Positions 40,427-49,199 of a DNA stretch of 64,000 nt are shown here, in pieces (within the stretch, counting starts at the first letter, position 1; each line of letters begins with the position of its first letter). Source of the DNA: Verrucomicrobia bacterium LP2A (GTDB lineage Bacteria; Verrucomicrobiota; Verrucomicrobiia; Methylacidiphilales; Methylacidiphilaceae). Below the pieces are notes generated by a model that had not been told where the DNA came from, made no database searches, and saw nothing but the letters and a program-made list of their open reading frames with translations. Both the position numbers and the translations under genes were made by a program. The stretch lies in contig JAFS01000002.1 in the NCBI GenBank assembly GCA_000526255.1, forward strand, positions 124,001 to 188,000, read 5' to 3'.

Positions 40427-41194
40427 CTATACCGAGGCGAGATCCACTAACGACACCGGAGAAGCCGCTTCCTCACCGGCAATCGCCGCTTCGGCGGCGA
40501 CGGCGGGTTTCCATCCCAGCCGGATCTTCCCCTCGATGACGGATTGATTGAGTTCCTGAAGGATCAGCCGGACCGAACGGATCGAGTCATCGTTGGCCGG
40601 AATCGGAAAATCGATCCCTTCCGGGTCGGCATTCGTATCGACGATCGCCACGATCGGGATCCGCAGCTTCTTGGCCTCCGACACCGCGATCGCCTCGCGC
40701 ACAACATCCACCACGACCAACACCTCGGGAATTCTTTCCATCCCCCGGATCCCCCACAGATGCCGGTGCAGCTTGGCGTTCTCCCGACGAAGAACCGCAA
40801 CCTCCTTCTTGGGCATCCGATCCATCAGGCCCTTCTCCTCGAGATGATCGATCCACCGCATCCGTTCGACTGATTTGCGGATCGTAACGAGGTTCGTGAG
40901 CGTTCCGCCCAGCCAGCGATGGGTAACATAGAAGGATTCGCTCCCCTCCGCGCACTCCTTGACCATCGGCTGCGCCTGCCTCTTGCAGCCCACGAAAAGC
41001 GCCTTGCCGCCCTCTCCCGACACCTTCTCCAGGAAGCGCGCCGCGTTCTCCAATTGTTGTCTCGTCTTCTCCGGATCGATCCAATGGATGCCGCCCCGCG
41101 CTCCGATGAGATACCGTCGCATCCGAGGATGCCACTTGTCCGTCCGATGCCCGAAGTGCACCCCGGCCTCGACCAACTCCTTTACGTCCACCAT
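40427..41194 (-). CDS. rpsB: Ribosomal protein uS2
   Basis: The 255-residue small-subunit protein starts MVDVKELVEAGVHFGHRTDKWHP and shows the uS2 signatures IDPEKTRQQLENAARFL, FVTHRWLGGTLTN-like and PIVAIVDTNADPEGIDFPIPANDD. ATG 41194 is preceded by GGACTGGAG. The usual rpsB-tsf pair follows. The 289 bases upstream, shared with the divergent gene at 41484, hold no other gene I can support. Confidence 0.97.
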   Translation of the reverse strand: MVDVKELVEAGVHFGHRTDKWHPRMRRYLIGARGGIHWIDPEKTRQQLENAARFLEKVSGEGGKALFVGCKRQAQPMVKECAEGSESFYVTHRWLGGTLTNLVTIRKSVERMRWIDHLEEKGLMDRMPKKEVAVLRRENAKLHRHLWGIRGMERIPEVLVVVDVVREAIAVSEAKKLRIPIVAIVDTNADPEGIDFPIPANDDSIRSVRLILQELNQSVIEGKIRLGWKPAVAAEAAIAGEEAASPVSLVDLASV

Positions 41195-41440
41195 CTCCAG
41201 TCCTTGCTTTGCGATGCGGAGCCGTTTCACGCCGGCTTTCCGCGTCTTTTTGCGAGCCCTTCCCGAGGGGGGCGCGGCCCAGCCGCCTTCCGCGGCTTCC
41301 CACGACTTCCTACTGGCCCTTCTTGGCCGTTCTCCCTCCTGCATTCCGTGCGAAATCGTTACGCTACGCGATGAACCAAGCTCCTGCCAAGTCAATTCGC
41401 TGCCGGCCGCGCCGATCCCGCAAAATGAGGGGAAATCGAA

Positions 41441-41469
41441 TTGACAGAGGGGGCACAAGAGGCTAGCAG
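41441..41469 (+). promoter_or_regulatory. Promoter for the secreted protein at 41484, short leader
   Basis: TTGACA (41441-41446) and TAGCAG (41464-41469) are 17 bases apart. The ATG lies 14 bases after the -10 box and no Shine-Dalgarno is seen, so any leader is about eight bases. Confidence 0.42.
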
Positions 41470-41483
41470 AAACTGAACCATCC

Positions 41484-42248
41484 ATGACGAAAGCGGCCCA
41501 TTCGCTCACCCACCGTCTCTTGACGCCTCTTGGAGCGTTAACCCTTCTCGTCCCGCTGCTCTTCCCGACCCACCGATCGGGGGCCGCCTCGGGAAATAGT
41601 TCCCTCCCATGGCACAAGAGCATCGTAACGACGGTGTTTTGGATCGGGCAGGGGAGGACTCCCATCAGCGCGGCAACGAACATCGCCAGCGCATGGGACG
41701 TCCATTGGACTCGCAACTACGGAGGGCTCGACGATCCCAGTCGCCGCGTCGGCTATCTTCCCCGCCGCTTCGCAGTTACCCTGAATCCCTTCTACGTAGC
41801 CCTGCCTTTCAACGATGTCGCCTATCCCGATCTGAGCCGGCGATGGGTGCCCTGGTATCACGAGCCATCCCGAGGCAGCCGCTATGTCTCGCAGTGCAAG
41901 GGTCACTGGGTGCAAATCCGGCACAAAGGGAAGGTCGCCTATGCGCAGTGGGAAGACGTCGGTCCGCTCCGCTCCGATTTTCCGTCCTATGTCTTCGGAT
42001 CGGATCGCCCCCACATGTACAACGGGGCGGGCCTCGACGTCTCGCCTGCGGTAAGGGATTATCTAGGCTTGCACGGCCTCGATCTGACAGACTGGCGCTT
42101 CGTCTCGGAGGAGGAAGTCCCCCCAGGCCCGTGGATGAAATACGGGGAGCAAGCGATCCTGCTGCGTGCGATCTTGAACGAGGAGCGGAGGGCCGCCGCA
42201 CAATCCTCCTCGATTTTCGCACCGACGTTCTTCCCCGGCCGACGGTAG
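41484..42248 (+). CDS. Secreted protein, possible double-psi-barrel fold, function unknown
   Basis: A signal peptide covers about 1-35 (LLTPLGALTLLVPLLF ... GAASG). The mature part is rich in Trp, Tyr and Pro. The stretch VAYAQWEDVGPL, YVFGSDRP and GLDVSPAVRDYLGL resembles the end of RlpA/expansin-like double-psi barrels, where an aspartate and an AxDLS-like turn form the active cleft. I cannot prove that family. No partner gene is evident. It diverges from rpsB. Confidence 0.7.
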   Translation: MTKAAHSLTHRLLTPLGALTLLVPLLFPTHRSGAASGNSSLPWHKSIVTTVFWIGQGRTPISAATNIASAWDVHWTRNYGGLDDPSRRVGYLPRRFAVTLNPFYVALPFNDVAYPDLSRRWVPWYHEPSRGSRYVSQCKGHWVQIRHKGKVAYAQWEDVGPLRSDFPSYVFGSDRPHMYNGAGLDVSPAVRDYLGLHGLDLTDWRFVSEEEVPPGPWMKYGEQAILLRAILNEERRAAAQSSSIFAPTFFPGRR

Positions 42249-42323
42249 CTCCCTTGAGCGATTCTTGCTCGACATGACCCGCGGAGATCCGATCGAGCGG
42301 GCCCCGATGCGCTGGAGCAAGCC

Positions 42324-42869
42324 ATGATCAACCTCGTTTACTTTGACCTCGAGACACAGAAGGGAGCGAACGAAGTCGGCGGATGGCGCAATAAGAGCGC
42401 CATGGGTATGTCTCTCGGTGTGACCTACGGCACGGCTCGGCAGGGTTACCAGATCTATACGGAGCAAGACGTCGAAGCCCTTCTCCAAGAGCTCCGAAGC
42501 GCAGACTTAGTAGTCGGTTTCAACGTCATCGGCTTCGATTTCGCCGTGCTGGAAGCCTACACCGTATTCGATCTGCAGGATCTGCCCACATTGGATCTCC
42601 TTCGCGACGTGGAGGCCCAAACCGGAAGGCGAATGAGCTTGGAGAGCCTCGCGCAGGCAACTCTCGGCATCGGGAAGACAGCGGAGGGAGTGCAGGCTCT
42701 GCGCTGGTGGAAGGAGGGCAAGCTCGTTCAGATCGCCGAGTACTGTTGCTATGACGTGAAGGTCACCCGCTTGCTCCATGAGCACGGCGCGCGCCACGGA
42801 GAAATCCACTACTTCAACGAGCAGACGCAGCGGAAAGAAGCCATTCCGGTGCGCTGGAAACCCTCCTGA
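42324..42869 (+). CDS. DEDD-type 3'-5' exonuclease (RNase H-like)
   Basis: The 181-residue protein has the DEDD exonuclease set: YFDLETQ (Asp, Glu), VVGFNVIGFDFAVL (Asp) and YCCYDVKVTRLL (Asp with the Tyr four before it, the DEDDy type). It resembles the proofreading domain of family B polymerases standing alone. Substrate and partner are unknown. It lies 18 bases before the Fur-family gene. Confidence 0.82.
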   Translation: MINLVYFDLETQKGANEVGGWRNKSAMGMSLGVTYGTARQGYQIYTEQDVEALLQELRSADLVVGFNVIGFDFAVLEAYTVFDLQDLPTLDLLRDVEAQTGRRMSLESLAQATLGIGKTAEGVQALRWWKEGKLVQIAEYCCYDVKVTRLLHEHGARHGEIHYFNEQTQRKEAIPVRWKPS

Positions 42870-42887
42870 GGAGACAGAAGAACCCGC

Positions 42888-43298
42888 ATGGAACGGATCA
42901 CGCAACAGAAGCTCGCGATTGCCGCCGTGCTCGAACGCGCGGAGTGCCCGCTGACCCCCCCGGAAATTCTCGCCCGGGCATCCAAGGCTGTGCCGCGCCT
43001 CGGTGTCGCCACCGTCTATCGAGCACTCCGTTCGCTGCGGAAAGAAAAGAGGATCGTCGTTGTCGAGATTCCCGGCGAGGCTCCGAGGTACGAAACGGCA
43101 ACCCGCGGCCACCACCACCATTTCTTCTGCAACGACTGCCGCCGGGTCTTCGAGGTTCCGGAATGCTCCTCAAAACTGGCCGAACTCGCTCCGCCCAGAT
43201 TTCAAGTCCTCGATCACGAAATCATCCTCTACGGAAAGTGCCCCAATTGCCAAACCCGAAACGGATCCTTCCCGGACGCAATGAGCGCAGACGATTAA
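42888..43298 (+). CDS. Fur-family metal-responsive transcription regulator
   Basis: The 136-residue protein has an N-terminal winged helix (ARASKAVPRLGVATVYRALRSL) and the Fur dimer domain with GHHHHFFCNDCRRVFEV and a second CPNC pair, so the structural zinc site Cys4 is intact. Histidines and acids for the regulatory metal are present, but sequence alone does not separate Fur, Zur and PerR. The stop overlaps that of the convergent NtrC-type gene. Confidence 0.9.
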   Translation: MERITQQKLAIAAVLERAECPLTPPEILARASKAVPRLGVATVYRALRSLRKEKRIVVVEIPGEAPRYETATRGHHHHFFCNDCRRVFEVPECSSKLAELAPPRFQVLDHEIILYGKCPNCQTRNGSFPDAMSADD

Positions 43299-44767
43299 TC
43301 GCGAGGGGCTTGGGTCACGCCGAGCCTTCGCAAGTCGGTTAGGCGCAGCCCGAGCACCTCGGCGGCCCCTCTCTCATCGCCCCCCTGTCGGCTTGCGATC
43401 CGTTCGACTAGGCGGCCCAGAAGCTTTGGGACCACATCGCTGATGCCGTTCTGCCAAACGAGATCGGCGAGGAGTTGCACCGCCTGGTCCAGCGCGCGCT
43501 CTTCCGCGGAGAGCCGCCCTCCGGGAGTCGCGGAGAGCTCCTCCTGAATTTCGTCCGGGAGATTGCTCACCTCGATGGTGGTGCTTCCCGCCAGAACCAT
43601 AGCGCGTTGAACAACATTTTCGAGCTCCCGGATGTTTCCCGGCCATGGGTAGGCTTGCAACGCCCTCATCGCATCGAGCGCGATCCGTGTCGCCGCTTGG
43701 GGCAGGTAACGCCGGTGCTTCTGAAGAAAATGAGCGGCGAGAGCGGGAATGTCCTCGGCACGGTCCTGCAGCGGAGGCAGGGAAACTCGAACGACGTTGA
43801 GGCGATAAAAGAGGTCGGCCCGAAATTCCCGGCGCTGCACCGCTATCGCCAGGTCCTTGTTCGTTGCGGCGATGACGCGCACATCGGTCCGGATCGACTC
43901 GTTACTCCCCAGCCGGGAGACCTCGCCCTCCTGAAGGACCCGCAAAATCTTGCTCTGGGTCGCCAGCGGCATCTCGCCGATCTCATCCAAGAAAATAGTT
44001 CCTCCGTCGCCTTGCTCGAACTTGCCGATGCGCTGCGCCATCGCTCCGGTAAAGGAGCCCCGTTCGTGTCCGAAGAGCTCGCTCTCCAATAGATTTTCAG
44101 GGATGGCCGCGCAGTTGATCGCAATGAAAGGCCTGTTCGATCGCATGCTGTGCTGATAGATGGCCCGGGCGATCAATTCCTTCCCGGTGCCGCTCTCCCC
44201 GGTGATCAGCACGGTCGCGTTGGTCTTCGCCACCTGCCCCACGAGCTTGTAGACCTTCTGCATCGCCGCACTGTCCCCGACGAGCGAGAGCCCCTGACGA
44301 TCGGCAACCGTGGCCGCCGCCTGCCCTTCTTCCTGGGCAAGGCGGGCAGCCTCGAGGGAACGCTCGATCAGATGCCGGAGCTCGGGAATGTCAAAGGGCT
44401 TCAGGATATAGTCGTACGCCCCGAGCTTCATGGCTTCGATGGCCGTATGGGAGGTGCCGTAGGCGGTCATCATCAGGACGATTACCTTCGGAGCAAGGCG
44501 CTTCATCTCCCGGAGCGTCTCCAAGCCGTTCTTACCGCCCATCCGGATATCCATGATGACGACTTCCGCCGGCTCCTTGCGGAGCATCTCGATGGCCGCC
44601 TCGCCCGATGGAGCGGCCCGAACATCGATCGGCAGATCTTCCAGCAACCTCTGGAAGGAATAGTGCACGTCCTGTTCGTCATCGACGACGAGAATGGACC
44701 GCCGATGGGCGGGTTCTTGCTCCTCTTTCACCGGCTTGTCCGTCTCTTTGGCAGTAGTCACGCACAT
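43295..44767 (-). CDS. NtrC-type sigma-54-dependent response regulator
   Basis: Order: receiver domain (about 24-140, VVDDEQDV, phospho-acceptor in VVIMDIRMGGKNG, TAYG, LKPFD), AAA+ domain (about 165-400, GESGTGKELIARAIYQ Walker A, GGTIFLDEIGEM Walker B) and a C-terminal Fis-like helix (GAAEVLGLRLTDLRRLG). The sigma-54 contact loop reads GSFTGA instead of GAFTGA. No histidine kinase gene is adjacent, so its partner is elsewhere. It diverges from the thioredoxin-fold gene across 136 bases. Confidence 0.93.
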   Translation of the reverse strand: MCVTTAKETDKPVKEEQEPAHRRSILVVDDEQDVHYSFQRLLEDLPIDVRAAPSGEAAIEMLRKEPAEVVIMDIRMGGKNGLETLREMKRLAPKVIVLMMTAYGTSHTAIEAMKLGAYDYILKPFDIPELRHLIERSLEAARLAQEEGQAAATVADRQGLSLVGDSAAMQKVYKLVGQVAKTNATVLITGESGTGKELIARAIYQHSMRSNRPFIAINCAAIPENLLESELFGHERGSFTGAMAQRIGKFEQGDGGTIFLDEIGEMPLATQSKILRVLQEGEVSRLGSNESIRTDVRVIAATNKDLAIAVQRREFRADLFYRLNVVRVSLPPLQDRAEDIPALAAHFLQKHRRYLPQAATRIALDAMRALQAYPWPGNIRELENVVQRAMVLAGSTTIEVSNLPDEIQEELSATPGGRLSAEERALDQAVQLLADLVWQNGISDVVPKLLGRLVERIASRQGGDERGAAEVLGLRLTDLRRLGVTQAPRD

Positions 44768-44867
44768 AAAAAATGGAGCCCTTTCCTACGGGAGCCAAGA
44801 GGAAAATCCGCCCGCGCCTCTGCCCCTGGGCCGATTCGGACGGAGTACCGGCGCATTCGTCGGCGAA

Positions 44868-44896
44868 TTGCCAAAGATTCGGCCGGAATGTATCCT
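44868..44896 (+). promoter_or_regulatory. Promoter for the thioredoxin-fold gene, leaderless spacing
   Basis: TTGCCA (44868-44873) and TATCCT (44891-44896) are 17 bases apart, and the ATG lies exactly seven bases past the -10 box, as at htpX. No Shine-Dalgarno is possible. Confidence 0.5.
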
Positions 44897-44903
44897 CGGG
44901 CTC

Positions 44904-45398
44904 ATGGATCTCGTACGCGCCGCCCGGCGGCTTCGCGGTGGGCGATTGGCCCTTGTCGTTGGTTGTATGCTTCCCCTGCTCTTTTCGGCGTCCGCTTTGG
45001 CCGATTCTTCGCATTGGCTGACGGATTTTCCCGCAGCCCTCAAGGAAGCCAAAGCCCAAAAGAAGCTGATTCTGGTCAACTTTACCGGTTCCGACTGGTG
45101 CCCGTGGTGCCAAAAATTGGAGAAGGAAGTTTTTTCCACTCCCGACTTTCAACAGTACGCCAAGGAGCGATTGGTGCTGCTCGAGATTGACTTCCCTCAA
45201 CGCAAACCGCAATCGGAAGCGTTGAAACGGCAGAATAAGGAATTGGCGGACCGCTATCACATCGAAGGTTTCCCTACGATCGTCCTGCTTGACGCCGAAG
45301 GGCAGGAAGTCGCCTCCTTGGGGTACATGCCCGGCGGACCCAAGCCATTCCTGGACAAGGTGGAGCAGCTCCGTCAGAAATCCGCCGCCGGAAGTTGA
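44904..45398 (+). CDS. Exported thioredoxin-fold protein with CPWC active site
   Basis: The 164-residue protein has a signal peptide (about 1-33, cleaved near ALA-DS). The thioredoxin fold includes LILVNFTGSDWCPWCQKLEKEVF, and the two cysteines of CPWC are the redox pair. A late YHIEGFPTIVLLDAEG gives the cis-proline. The pattern matches periplasmic thioredoxin-like (DsbD-C/thioredoxin_7) proteins. Two small periplasmic helical proteins follow. A disulfide-handling role is inferred. Confidence 0.88.
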   Translation: MDLVRAARRLRGGRLALVVGCMLPLLFSASALADSSHWLTDFPAALKEAKAQKKLILVNFTGSDWCPWCQKLEKEVFSTPDFQQYAKERLVLLEIDFPQRKPQSEALKRQNKELADRYHIEGFPTIVLLDAEGQEVASLGYMPGGPKPFLDKVEQLRQKSAAGS

Positions 45399-45531
45399 AG
45401 CTGCCGCCAGCGGAGATCGGCCGCAACGGCCAGGCGCTCGATCGATCGCCTTCGCGGATTCAAAAAGTGCTTCCTCAAGCGTTCCTTTTCCTCTACGATT
45501 TGCCCGCAGTCATTTCCCAAAACCAACCATT

Positions 45532-45915
45532 ATGAAACTCCACTGGTCCCTTGGGGCGAAGGCCCTGTCGGCGAGCGCCATGGCGCTCTTTCTGTCTCTC
45601 CCGCTGCATGCACAGGACACTTCGAGCTCCGCCGCCGAAACGACGGGCCAGAGCTCTACGCAAGAGAGCCATTCCGCTCATCACCGGTGGCACCGCCAGG
45701 CGCGGGAAAATCATGACAAGATGCGCCGCCTCATGGAGCGACAGGACGCCGAGCTTCGTCGCCTGACCGACGCGATGAACCAAGCCCCGCCTGACAAGAA
45801 GCTCGACCGCGCCTGCGCCGTGATCAACAAGCTCGTGGAACAACGAAGGGAAATGCATGCCGAGATGGAAGGGATGCACCAGAAGATGCTCCATCAAGTA
45901 GGCGTCGAGAAGTAA
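45532..45915 (+). CDS. Small periplasmic helical protein, paralogue A
   Basis: A signal peptide (1-25, ending LPLHAQD) precedes a mainly helical, charged body of about 100 residues with histidine-rich and methionine-containing stretches (SHSAHHRWHRQ, EMHAEMEGMHQKM). No family is recognised. Its core, RQDAELRRLTDAMNQAPPDK and the following VINKLVEQRREMH, aligns with the next gene. The size and charge recall periplasmic chaperones of the CpxP/ZraP type, without their LTxxQ motifs. Confidence 0.72.
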   Translation: MKLHWSLGAKALSASAMALFLSLPLHAQDTSSSAAETTGQSSTQESHSAHHRWHRQARENHDKMRRLMERQDAELRRLTDAMNQAPPDKKLDRACAVINKLVEQRREMHAEMEGMHQKMLHQVGVEK

Positions 45916-46081
45916 GTCCGGCCTCAGCGGCGCAGGGGCGCTCGCTCGGTCCACGAAGGAGGCAGGTGCCGCTCCCGCCCTCTCAATGCTGGTGCGATCC
46001 GGGGGATCTCGCTGCGCATTCTCAACGACAGATAAGGTCACGCCACATTGCCTTCGTGATCCAGTCCAGCGTTTCGTTCCC

Positions 46082-46609
46082 ATGAGGTTCTTGCCCAAGC
46101 GACACTCCACCCTCGATCTTCCGCGATCGTATCGTCTGCGCGCCGCTCGCTTGGCGCTTGCCGCCCTTGCGCTTCCCGTCATCGTCTCTCTTACGCCCTC
46201 GGGGATCGCACAGCCGATCGCTCCGCCCGCCGGCGGCCTCCGTCGTCCTACCCCCGCACAGCAGCGGCAGATTCAGCAGATGCAAGAGCACCTGCGGAAG
46301 ATGGTCCGCGAACAAGACGACGAGTTGGAGCGCCTGCTCTCTGAATTGCACGGAGCCTCCCGCGACAAGAAGATCGATCTTCTGACCCGCATCGTGACCC
46401 GTCTCATCGAACAGAAAAGGGCCTTTCACCAGGAAAGCGAATCGATCCGCCTGAGGATTCTTGACATGCAGAATCCGCCCGCTCCACTCCCGCGGGCGAC
46501 CGATTCGTCCGCTCCAGCCGCTGCGATCGAGCAGCCGGCTTCCCCTCAGTCGCTGGACACTCCGCCACCCGCTTCCGACCAGGGCTACGTTCCCCCACAG
46601 CAGCAGTAA
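46082..46609 (+). CDS. Small periplasmic helical protein, paralogue B, with proline-rich tail
   Basis: The 175-residue protein has a long N-region and signal segment (LALAALALPVIVSL, cleaved near IAQP). The helical core EQDDELERLLSELHGASRDK plus IVTRLIEQKRAFHQE aligns with the protein at 45532, so the pair arose by duplication. A Pro/Ala/Ser/Gln-rich tail of about 50 residues follows. ATG 46082 gives the best signal peptide. Confidence 0.68.
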   Translation: MRFLPKRHSTLDLPRSYRLRAARLALAALALPVIVSLTPSGIAQPIAPPAGGLRRPTPAQQRQIQQMQEHLRKMVREQDDELERLLSELHGASRDKKIDLLTRIVTRLIEQKRAFHQESESIRLRILDMQNPPAPLPRATDSSAPAAAIEQPASPQSLDTPPPASDQGYVPPQQQ

Positions 46610-46675
46610 CGCTCGGGCCCACTGGCTGCTCCAACGCGTCTCCTGAACCGCTCCGCTTGGGTTACGGCGGGTGGC

Positions 46676-46909
46676 CTACCGGCCGCCTCCGTCGAATTCC
46701 GCATCGACTTCCTCGACGACATCGTCGTCGAGAAACTCCGCATAGGCTGGAGGCGGTTCCTTCTCCCGCTTCAGCAGGCGATAGCCGGCCCATGCGAAGC
46801 CCCCCATCACGGCCATCCCGAGGAGGAGCAGGAAGAGTGCCGCGGCCAGTGCGGCATGTTCGGGTTGATCGCCAAACGAAGCGATGATCGGGTGGTGAGC
46901 AAGGAGCAT
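46676..46909 (-). CDS. Small single-span membrane protein downstream of ctaD
   Basis: The 77-residue protein has one membrane segment (about 20-43, ALAAALFLLLLGMAVMGGFAWAG) and a strongly acidic C-terminal tail (FLDDDVVEEVDAEFDGG). GGAAGGTAGGG lies a few bases before the ATG. It follows ctaD by 185 bases on the same strand. It could be a small oxidase subunit or assembly factor, by position only. Confidence 0.55.
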   Translation of the reverse strand: MLLAHHPIIASFGDQPEHAALAAALFLLLLGMAVMGGFAWAGYRLLKREKEPPPAYAEFLDDDVVEEVDAEFDGGGR

Positions 46910-47094
46910 AGGCAGCCCTACCTTCCATCATCTCGGCATTCGCTCTTGCCCATGGTGCGCTGCATCTTCCTCCGCTCACCACTCCCGCGTGACGCCGAGC
47001 CGCTTCGCGCCCCTCCGAATCCCATTCGCCGATTGCCCTTTCCCGGCGGTGCCTCGACGCGCTACCCGGTCGAGATCATCACCGCTTGATTGAA

Positions 47095-48936
47095 TCAAAC
47101 GTGCGCCGGTTCGGTCCGCACCTTTTCCTCGGCTCCCGGCTCCCACTGAGGGAGAAAATCCCGCTCCGCCCCGGGCACGCTATACTCGTAGGGTCCGCGA
47201 TAGACGGTAGGAGCGACCGGGAAGTTCCCATGAGCGAGAGGCGGGGTCGGCGTTGCCCATTCGAGGGTCGTGGCCTGCCACGGGTTATCGGACTTCGCTT
47301 TCTCCCCATATTTGGCGCTCCAAAAGAAGTTGATGATGAATGGGATTTGCGCAAGCGCAAGCAGCCATGCGGAGATCGACATCACGTGATTGAGCCAGAG
47401 CACATTCTGCGCATACTGCCATCCCGCTCCTCCGTCGTACCAGCGCCGGTGAACACCGTTCATGCCTTGAATGAGCATGGGGAAGAAGACGCCATTGAAG
47501 AAGAGAAGCGTCGGCCAGAAATGGAGCTTCCCAAGGAATTCATTCATCATCCGGCCAGTGACCTTCGGATACCAGTAGTAGATCCCGGCGAAGAGCGCCA
47601 TGAGCGAGGTCGGCGCCATCATGTAATGGAAATGCCCGACAACGTAGTAGGTATCGTGAAGGACGAGATCCGACGAGCTCCAGCCGTTCGGAAGCCCGGT
47701 CAAGCCCCCGATGGCGAAGAGAGGCAACCAGGACAATGCGAAGAGCATTGGCAGATTGATGCGGATCGATCCTCCCCACAGCGAGAGGAGAAAGACCGTC
47801 CCGATGAGCACCGAAGGAATGGAGATGAGCGTCGTGAAGATCTGGAAGAAGGTCGTCACCCCCTGGCCCATGCCGGTCATGTACATGTGGTGAGCCCAGA
47901 CGACCATTCCGAGAAATCCGATGGCGATTTCGGAGTAGACGATGATCCGGTAGCTCCAGAGAGGACGGCGCGTGTTATTCGTCCAGATTTCCGCGACGAT
48001 CCCCATGGTCGGGAGGATCTGGACGTAGACCTCGGGATGGCCGAGGAACCAGAAGAGATGCTGCCAGAGAAGCGGCGCCCCACCTCCGCTGACGGCGACG
48101 CGCTGGCCGCCGACGATCAGGCCATCGGGAGAGAAGAAGCTCGTTCCCGCGAGCCGGTCCATGAGCTGCATGATCGCGGCGGACTCAAGCGGGGGGAACG
48201 CCAAGAGCATGAGAAAGGCGGTCACGAGCTCGGACCAGACGAAGATCGGGAGCCGCATCCAGGAGAGCCCCGGGGCGCGGAGCTGGAAGATCGTCGTGAT
48301 CATGTTGACGGTCCCCAGCAGAGAGCCGGTGATGTTGAAGGCCATCCCGAGCAGCCAGAGCGTTTGCCCGTTAAGCACCGGGTGAAATCCGGGACCGGAA
48401 TCGGCCAGATTGGCGAGCGGGGGGTAGGAGGTCCATCCCGACTTCGCCGCTCCTCCCGGAACGAAGAAGCTCGCCACCATGATGACGACACCCACGAAGA
48501 AGCACCAGAAGCTTGCCATGTTGAGCCGAGGGAAGGCCATGTCGGGAGCCCCGAGCTTGAGGGGGACGATGTAGTTTCCGAATCCAGCGAAGAGCGCGGG
48601 CACCAGCGCCATGAAGATCATGATGGTTCCATGGATCGCTCCAAAGGAGTTGTAGAGCTGAGGAGTCATGACCCCGCCCGGCGCCATGTTGGCCCCCACG
48701 AGCTGCTGCAGCAGGTGTGCGAACAGGGGCACGGGCTTTCCAGGATAGGAGAGCTGCCAGCGCATGAAGATCATGAGGACAAAACCGAAGAGCCCCATCA
48801 GCAGCGAGGTGATCATGTACTGGATGCCGATCACCTTGTGATCGGTCGAGAAGACCCACCGCCTCCACCAGGGCAGAGACGCTCCGTGCCCATGCTGCCC
48901 CGGATGCACCGGCTTTTCCGTCATATGGCTGTCCAT
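47095..48936 (-). CDS. ctaD: Cytochrome c oxidase subunit I (aa3 type)
   Basis: This subunit holds heme a and the heme a3-CuB site that reduces oxygen. The 613-residue protein has about 12 membrane segments. It shows NYIVPLKLGAPDMAFPRLN, WFLGHPEVYVQILP (CuB His, the Glu of the D-channel end and the cross-linked Tyr, as in A1-type oxidases), VWAHHMYMTG (CuB histidines) and HDTYYVVGHFHYMM (heme ligands). GGAGGAAGAGGG precedes ATG 48936. Subunits II and III are not adjacent, which is unusual. The 263 bases upstream contain no gene I trust. Confidence 0.96.
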   Translation of the reverse strand: MDSHMTEKPVHPGQHGHGASLPWWRRWVFSTDHKVIGIQYMITSLLMGLFGFVLMIFMRWQLSYPGKPVPLFAHLLQQLVGANMAPGGVMTPQLYNSFGAIHGTIMIFMALVPALFAGFGNYIVPLKLGAPDMAFPRLNMASFWCFFVGVVIMVASFFVPGGAAKSGWTSYPPLANLADSGPGFHPVLNGQTLWLLGMAFNITGSLLGTVNMITTIFQLRAPGLSWMRLPIFVWSELVTAFLMLLAFPPLESAAIMQLMDRLAGTSFFSPDGLIVGGQRVAVSGGGAPLLWQHLFWFLGHPEVYVQILPTMGIVAEIWTNNTRRPLWSYRIIVYSEIAIGFLGMVVWAHHMYMTGMGQGVTTFFQIFTTLISIPSVLIGTVFLLSLWGGSIRINLPMLFALSWLPLFAIGGLTGLPNGWSSSDLVLHDTYYVVGHFHYMMAPTSLMALFAGIYYWYPKVTGRMMNEFLGKLHFWPTLLFFNGVFFPMLIQGMNGVHRRWYDGGAGWQYAQNVLWLNHVMSISAWLLALAQIPFIINFFWSAKYGEKAKSDNPWQATTLEWATPTPPLAHGNFPVAPTVYRGPYEYSVPGAERDFLPQWEPGAEEKVRTEPAHV

Positions 48937-49199
48937 CCCTCTTCCTCCTCCGCTTCCTCAAGCTTTGCCGCTCCGGCTCGGGAGCCGCCCAAGAGCTCGC
49001 CACCGGACCGAAGACCCTCCGCCGTTGCATCAGGGTAGCCGCTAGGGGTTGTGCGGGCTATTCTGGTGGTCTCCTCTCCTTTCCCTCGGGAAAGACCCGT
49101 CGGACGGATCAGCACAACTCGGTAAGCTCACCGGACTTTTGCTCGCCCGACGGGAGGATCGGACGAACGCCGGAAAGCAGAAAGCCGCCGCGGAAGTCT

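Noticed and set aside
47086-49038. 650-codon plus-strand frame opposite ctaD
   Set aside because: It is rich in His, Glu and Arg, as expected for the antisense of membrane segments, and ctaD is certain.
48921-49115. 64-codon minus-strand frame overlapping the start of ctaD
   Set aside because: It has low-complexity Glu/Gly content, no ribosome site, and overlaps the strong Shine-Dalgarno and start of ctaD.
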